Source: an uncultured Acetatifactor sp. (GTDB taxonomy: Bacteria > Bacillota > Clostridia > Lachnospirales > Lachnospiraceae). From it: 8,017 bases of DNA. The position numbers were made by a program, and so were the translations under genes. Of the stretch, positions 4,459-8,017 are shown one piece after another; positions within the stretch are counted from its first letter, which is position 1, and the number at the start of each line of letters is the position of its first letter. The stretch spans positions 5,457 to 13,473 of the forward strand of contig CAJUFB010000101.1 of the NCBI GenBank assembly GCA_910585805.1. The letters are read 5' to 3'. Below the pieces are notes generated by a model. That model was not told the DNA's origin, made no database searches, and saw only the letters and a list, made by a program, of their open reading frames with translations.

Positions 4459-4812
4459 CTATGCCTCAAATTTATAACCGCTGTTTACCACGGTTTTTAT
4501 ATATCCGCCTTTCGGATTCCCCTGATCAAGCTTTTTCCGTATATGACTGATCGTATTTGTCACAACGGCCTCACAGTTTTCAGCCGGTTGCTTCCACACC
4601 GCCTCGTAAATCTGCTTTTTTGTAAACACCCATCCGGAATGTTTCGCCAGATAGTAAAGTATAAAAAACTCATAGTAACTGAATGGTATCTGTATCCCAT
4701 CCTTATATACCGTCTGCTCTTTCAGATGAATCTCCAGGCCCGGATAAAGCAGAGCCTGCGGTTCTGCTTCACTCTGCTGAATCTCCGTGTCTGTGAAAGA
4801 CGCGAGGACCAT
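4459..4812 (-). CDS. Small OmpR/PhoB-type winged-helix DNA-binding protein without receiver domain
   Basis: The 117-residue ORF holds a complete Trans_reg_C winged helix. LEIHLKEQTVYKDGIQIPFSYYEF is the leading strands (given here as LEIHLKEQTV and YEFFILYYLAKHSG), then VFTKKQIYEAVW (helix 2), VVTNTISHIRKKL (recognition helix) and YIKTVVNSGYKFEA (wing). No receiver domain precedes it. The frame stays open 57 nt further, to an ATA codon at 4869 preceded by a perfect AGGAGG at 6-nt spacing. The added residues (KKIEIVIREIEETEDVSEM) look like the usual start of small winged-helix proteins common in clostridial mobile regions. The original ATG may therefore have mutated to ATA; the ATG at 4812 (CGGAGG 11 nt upstream) is the fallback start. 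It is monocistronic, with its own terminator. It might act on the repeats at 4127-4156, but this is speculative. Confidence 0.8.
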   Translation of the reverse strand: MVLASFTDTEIQQSEAEPQALLYPGLEIHLKEQTVYKDGIQIPFSYYEFFILYYLAKHSGWVFTKKQIYEAVWKQPAENCEAVVTNTISHIRKKLDQGNPKGGYIKTVVNSGYKFEA

Positions 4813-4866
4813 CTCCGAAACATCCTCCGTTTCCTCTATTTCCCGTATGACAATCTCTATCTTTTT

Positions 4867-4881
4867 TATACCTCACCTCCT
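4867..4881 (-). promoter_or_regulatory. Consensus ribosome binding site placed before an ATA codon
   Basis: AGGAGG (minus strand, 4876-4881) is followed by TGAGGT and then ATA AAA AAG (ATA at 4867-4869), in frame with the winged-helix gene. Distance and sequence are ideal for initiation, but the codon is ATA. A single G-to-A change from ATG would explain it and would shift starts to 4812 or reduce expression. Confidence 0.6.
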
Positions 4882-4898
4882 GCCTTTTTATCACTGCT

Positions 4899-5021
4899 CT
4901 ATTTCAGGACGACTCCGTTGACTGCCTCCACCAGGTCCACCACGCTGGCTCTTGCCACCAATGCCACCGGTTCCCTGTCCACCACCGCGATACACTCCTC
5001 TCCGTTATATCGGCAAGTTTC
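4899..5021 (-). pseudogene. Short 3' gene remnant, perhaps the DUF4340 partner of GldG
   Basis: Directly after the GldG-like stop (5022-5024) the same frame continues open for 40 codons to TAG 4899-4901. It includes YNGEECIAVVDREPVALVA and VVDLVEAVNGVVLK. There is no start codon with a ribosome site. The sequence looks like the last strands and helix of a protein. In Gld-type ABC clusters the gene after the GldG-like subunit is usually a DUF4340 protein, which makes its C-terminus the best guess. The match is by position and general look only. Confidence 0.3.
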
Positions 5022-5528
5022 CTATTTCGCTTCATTCCGCTTCCTCCTTCCTATGGTCACACAGATTCCAATCCCCAGATAAACAAGAGGGAATACACCG
5101 ATCATGATCAGCTTCAGGAACGAAGCCGTGGAATCGCTGATGGTAAGATAATGATAATTCAGCGACTTGCTGCGGATGGCTACCGCTTCATTTTCTCCGA
5201 TCACGGAAGACATGGCATTCATTGCCAGATCCAGGTTAGCGCCTGATGAATACGCGTTATACATTTCATCCAGGAAATGGGAAGAAGCAAACCAGATGAT
5301 CTGTCCTCCGTTTTCTGCTTCCACCGAAACAGCCAGGGCAAAGGGACCGTCAGTATCGCCCTCTTCCTTTTCATAGGAATCCAGTTCGTATCCTGCCGCT
5401 TTGCTGTAGGCAATATCAGAAGTGGTAAGCAGCTCTGTCACATGTTCCCCGTCCTTAACCAGCAGTCCCTGGGCAACAGGCATGATGGCGAAATACCTTT
5501 CCTCGATCAAAGGATCTGTGATTATTGC
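5022..5528 (-). pseudogene. GldG-like ABC transport auxiliary subunit, C-terminal fragment
   Basis: About 165 residues from the end of a GldG-type (ABC_transp_aux) protein. Visible are ITDPLIEERYFAIMPVAQGL, a substrate-binding-like domain with GPFALAVSVEA and GQIIWFASSHFLDEMYN, then a single transmembrane helix near the end (FLKLIMIGVFPLVYLGIGI) and the positively charged stop RRKRNEAK. Full proteins of this family are about 450-500 residues with a second helix at the N-terminus. The preceding motif FVLLPDL is encoded in the neighbouring frame, which continues from the ATPase gene. Deleting one A from the A5 run at 5529-5533 (minus strand) would join the two frames. The ORF's own first usable codon is TTG at 5510 with no ribosome site, so this is a fragment, not a gene with its own start. 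Confidence 0.8.
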
Positions 5529-6225
5529 TTTTTAAATCCGGCAGCAGCACAAAAGGCGTCCGGAACGCGTCCAGATTTTCCGGTTCGTCAAATGTTACCA
5601 GTTTCCCTTTGGCGATGATCAGAACCTTTTCACAGATTGTCTGGACTTCCGACAAAATGTGGGAACTCAAAATCACAGTATGTTCCTGTCCCAGCTGCCG
5701 GATCAAATCCCGAATCTCAATAATCTGGATAGGGTCAAGGCCCACAGTAGGTTCGTCCAGAATGATCACTTTGGGATTCCCCAGCAGCGCCTGGGCTATA
5801 CCCACCTTCTGCTTATACCCTTTTGACAGCTTTGAGATCAGACGGTTTTTCATCGCTTCCAGTTTCGTCTGTGAAATCACAGCCTCTATCTGCGCGGCCA
5901 GTTCCCTGCCTCTCAGCCCCTTTGCCTCCCCTACAAACTTTAAGTATTCCACGGGAGTCTCATTGAGATAAAGGGGCGGCTGTTCCGGAAGATAACCCAT
6001 CAGCCGTTTTGCCCTGTCCGGCTCTTCAAAAATATCATATCCGTCAATGGTGACATGCCCCGCTGTGGCGGACAGACAGCCTGTCATAATGTTCATGGTG
6101 GTGGATTTTCCGGCCCCATTGGGGCCCAAAAAGCCATATACATGCCCTTCCTCAATCTCAAAGGACAGATCATCCACAGCCGTAAAATTTCCATAACGTT
6201 TCGTCAAATGCTCAACTGTTATCAT
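5455..6225 (-). CDS. ABC transporter ATP-binding protein (Gld type) fused to a GldG fragment and frameshifted
   Basis: The ATPase core is complete. Counting from the alternative ATG at 6231, Walker A is GPNGAGKST at 36-44, the signature region LSKGYKQKVGIAQAL at 135-149, Walker B VIILDEPTVGLDP at 155-167 and the H-loop histidine at 191. It would energise a two-permease ABC-2 exporter. I prefer the ATG at 6225 (MITVEHLTKRYG), which lies 8 nt after AGGAGG; the ATG at 6231 is too close. After about residue 222 (FDEPENLDAF) the homology stops and the frame goes straight into GldG sequence (TPFVLLPDL). It then frameshifts at an A5 run and ends with about 20 meaningless residues. The family normally extends to about 300 residues. 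The missing ATPase tail, the permease and most of GldG were lost in one deletion. ATP binding may survive; transport by this unit cannot. Confidence 0.85.
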   Translation of the reverse strand: MITVEHLTKRYGNFTAVDDLSFEIEEGHVYGFLGPNGAGKSTTMNIMTGCLSATAGHVTIDGYDIFEEPDRAKRLMGYLPEQPPLYLNETPVEYLKFVGEAKGLRGRELAAQIEAVISQTKLEAMKNRLISKLSKGYKQKVGIAQALLGNPKVIILDEPTVGLDPIQIIEIRDLIRQLGQEHTVILSSHILSEVQTICEKVLIIAKGKLVTFDEPENLDAFRTPFVLLPDLKSNNHRSFDRGKVFRHHACCPGTAG

Positions 6226-6237
6226 GTTCATCCCCTC

Positions 6238-6450
6238 CTATCTGAATCTGTTGCCCCAGGGAAATGACATCTGTCCGTTTCCCTGGTCTTCCTCTTCTGA
6301 TTTTTCATCCGCCCTGGCCGGCTGTACATCCTCTCCGACGATGACCTTCAGTTCGATGCTTTCACCTTTCCGATAAACCTTGAACACAAGTTCATCCCCA
6401 ACAGAGGCGTTCCTGACCACATCCACCAGCGCCTTACTACCATCTATCCT
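6238..6450 (-). pseudogene. HtrA/DegP-type serine protease remnant, end of the PDZ domain
   Basis: The frame reads RIDGSKALVDVVRNASVGDE, then VFKVYRKGESIELKVIVGED, which is the last half of a PDZ domain as found at the C-terminus of S1C (DegP/HtrA) proteases. It is followed by an acidic, flexible tail ending MSFPWGNRFR. The protease domain with its catalytic triad is absent. Homology fades just before RIDGSK, and the upstream codons up to the TTG at 6489 look unrelated. The TAG stop overlaps the AGGAGG of the ABC ATPase gene, so the two were translationally coupled in one operon. The gene was probably cut by the insertion that brought in the KTR/MATE block. Confidence 0.7.
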
Positions 6451-6507
6451 CAAACCACATCTTAATATATTCCGCCAGCACAGGAACAATTTCGATAGCT
6501 GGACGGT

Positions 6508-6556
6508 GAAAAAAGAAAGAGCCGATAGTCCGTCTTTGTAACGAATTATCGGCTCT
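6508..6556 (-). terminator. Rho-independent terminator of the KTR gene
   Basis: On the minus strand AGAGCCGATA (6547-6556) pairs perfectly with TATCGGCTCT (6518-6527) across a 19-nt loop. A T-rich tail (TTCTTTTTT) follows. The stop codon of the KTR gene lies inside the first arm of the stem. Confidence 0.85.
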
Positions 6557-6734
6557 GCGTCTTTGCGTCTGGCTCTTTGATAATTGATATTTTCAGTTGT
6601 TCCGCATTAATTAAAGTTTCCTGTCTGCACTTCGGACAAAAAAGCGGGAAATGGGCAAGTATGGTATCTTCCCTGATCCTTATCCGTGTTTTACTTGTAC
6701 AGTTCGGACATAGTATCCATTCCTGATTTTTCAA
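6546..6734 (-). CDS. Cysteine-rich KTR domain protein (zinc ribbon)
   Basis: This small protein (62 residues from the chosen start) belongs to the Cys_rich_KTR family. It has two CPxC pairs (CPNC and CPKC) suited to binding one zinc ion, the naming motif KTR (SKTRIRIRED), the block FPLFCPKCRQETLIN and the end IIKEPDAKTQSR. The function is unknown. Such genes are common in integrative conjugative elements of gut Firmicutes, often beside antibiotic-resistance genes. The frame opens at GTG 6743, but that codon is part of the AGGAGGTG ribosome site. TTG at 6734, 7 nt behind AGGAGG, is the better start and gives MKNQEWILCPNC. It sits between a truncated MATE gene upstream and its own terminator downstream, and is probably cargo of a former mobile element. 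Confidence 0.85.
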   Translation of the reverse strand: MKNQEWILCPNCTSKTRIRIREDTILAHFPLFCPKCRQETLINAEQLKISIIKEPDAKTQSR

Positions 6735-6850
6735 ACGAATCACCTCCTCGTTTCATAACATCGTTTTCTTCCTCAAAAGCAAATTTAAGGCATTCTACAA
6801 ATTCCTCCAGTATCAATAAAATCTGTGGAATATCTTTTAGAAACAGTTCC

Positions 6851-7975
6851 TTACTTCAATGCAAAACTTTTGTTACTTTTTATCATACACAAAATTGTAT
6901 AGCTTGCGACTGCCAACTCTGTAACCGGCATAACCCACCATAGAAGTTTTGCACCAAACAGCGCCGGAAGCACGAACACTAATACGCCACATAGAACCAT
7001 GCCCCGCGCCATAGAAATGATTAACGCCGTTTTCGGCTGCATCACAGACTGGAAATAATAAGTTGCGAAAATATTCAGCGGCAAAAGCAGATACGCAAGG
7101 CCATAGATCCGCATAATACCGGGAGCCATCTGCAGTACGCTGTCTGTCGGGGACATGAATACTTTCACAAAAGTAGTCGGGAACAAAAGTACTGCAGCTG
7201 TCCATAAAACACCGAAGCCTGCAACTGTCCACAGGGAATATTTCCGTGTTTTTTTGATGCGCTCCCAATTATGCACGCTGTAGTTTTCAGAGATAATTGG
7301 CTGTGCCGCCTGTCCCACAGCATAAGTAAAGCATTGGACAAGACCGGAAATCTGGACAATGACCCCAAATACCGCCAGCGCATCTGAACCAAAATAATTC
7401 ATAATCTGACGGTTAAATAACATCGCAATCATTCCCATCGCGATTTCTGAAACAAAAACAGAACAGCCGTTAAACACCAGCTCTTTTGCCTTATGAATAT
7501 AACCATGAACCCGGGATAACCTGAGCGCGTTTTTCCTGCTGAAAAAATGAGAAACCATAACCGCAATCGTCAGCGTTACGCCGATAGCAGTCGCAAGGCC
7601 TGCGCCAAATATACCCATGTTAAGCCCAAACACAAAATACAGATCTCCGAAAATATTGAAGCATCCGCCGCACAAAGTCGCAAAGGCTGCAAACCCCGGC
7701 GCATTATCGTTTCTCAGGTAAGCGGCGAGCATTTGCGTGAACGGATATGCCGGAATCACAAATTGAATCGGGCGGAGATATGTCTTTGCCAATGGCAGAA
7801 GAATATCATCCGCACCAAACAGGCGGAGCAGCTGGTCATCAAAAACAGTAAGTCCAATCCAACAGATTACAGCTATTGTTGATGTAAGAAATAAGGACAA
7901 GGTAAAGTAAGCATTTGCTTTGTCAGTCTTCCCCTGTGCCTTGTAATATGTATATTTAATAGAAACCTCAAGCAA
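6851..7975 (-). pseudogene. MATE family multidrug efflux protein, 5' truncated
   Basis: 374 residues of a MATE (NorM/DinF-like) sodium- or proton-coupled drug exporter, against about 440-460 for the family. Visible landmarks include SIKYTYYKAQGKTDKANAYF near the start (the cytoplasmic loop after helix 2), GIFGAGLATAIG at the end of the N-lobe, ALAVFGVIVQISGL in the C-lobe, and YYFQSVMQPKTALIISMARG before the last helices. About ten hydrophobic segments remain. The first two helices are missing: the frame begins at TTG 7975 without a ribosome site, and three codons further upstream is an in-frame TAG (7985-7987). The rest has no internal stops and ends normally. MATE proteins need both lobes, so loss of helices 1-2 probably abolishes transport. 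It is unlike the MATE fragment at 2693-2890. Confidence 0.85.
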
Positions 7976-8017
7976 ATTTTCAACCTATCTTTTCATATCT
8001 CGGCAAATGGCGATAAG

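Noticed and set aside
7547..7882. Plus-strand open frame opposite the MATE gene
   Set aside because: It is antisense to a membrane protein with clear family motifs; the translated sequence has no recognisable domain.
1..8017. tRNA or rRNA genes
   Set aside because: I saw no tRNA-like cloverleaf with a TTCGANNC arm and no rRNA signature sequences while reading both strands.

Overview
The window looks like chromosomal DNA from an anaerobic gut Firmicute, most likely a Lachnospiraceae-type Clostridium relative. The reasons are strong AGGAGG ribosome binding sites, a EutS/EutP-type microcompartment locus, a GldG-type ABC cassette behind an HtrA-type protease, and remnants of Tn916-like conjugative elements (an Xis-like fragment and a Cys-rich KTR protein). 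This is inferred from gene families; no marker gene is present.

Left part (1-2603). A flavin-dependent disulfide reductase/NADH oxidase gene runs off the left edge on the minus strand. It carries an in-frame 36-bp tandem repeat. A divergent promoter pair at 806-886 drives that gene leftward and a microcompartment operon rightward. The rightward leader holds a candidate structured RNA (945-1021), followed by two adjacent EutS/PduU-type shell proteins and, after a 219-nt gap with a second long-stem structure, a EutP/PduV-type GTPase. The order shell, shell, GTPase fits the edge of a microcompartment locus. The signature enzyme is not in the window, so the substrate cannot be named.

Middle (2605-5021). 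This is a zone of broken genes, nearly all on the minus strand. Fragments of an ABC exporter, a MATE pump, a LysR regulator (plus strand) and a Tn916-type excisionase are stitched together within about 550 bp. An AT-rich lantibiotic/bacitracin-type export cassette follows: an intact permease, an ATPase reduced to 49 codons, and a PhoB-like promoter with three 11-bp direct repeats. Upstream of that lie a histidine kinase reduced to its catalytic tail, and a small OmpR-type winged-helix regulator with its own terminator.

Right part (5022-8017). A Gld-type ABC system has collapsed by deletion. Its ATPase runs in frame into the last third of the GldG-like subunit, followed by a frameshift. An HtrA/DegP PDZ tail sits immediately upstream. 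Beyond it is a likely mobile-element cargo block: a Cys-rich KTR zinc-ribbon protein with a strong terminator, and a MATE efflux gene whose first part is missing.

The most interesting signals are the promoter-linked leader RNA ahead of the shell genes, the protein-coding minisatellite at the left edge, and the repeated pattern of deletion scars joining gene fragments in the same reading frame. No complete new defence or biosynthetic system is visible.
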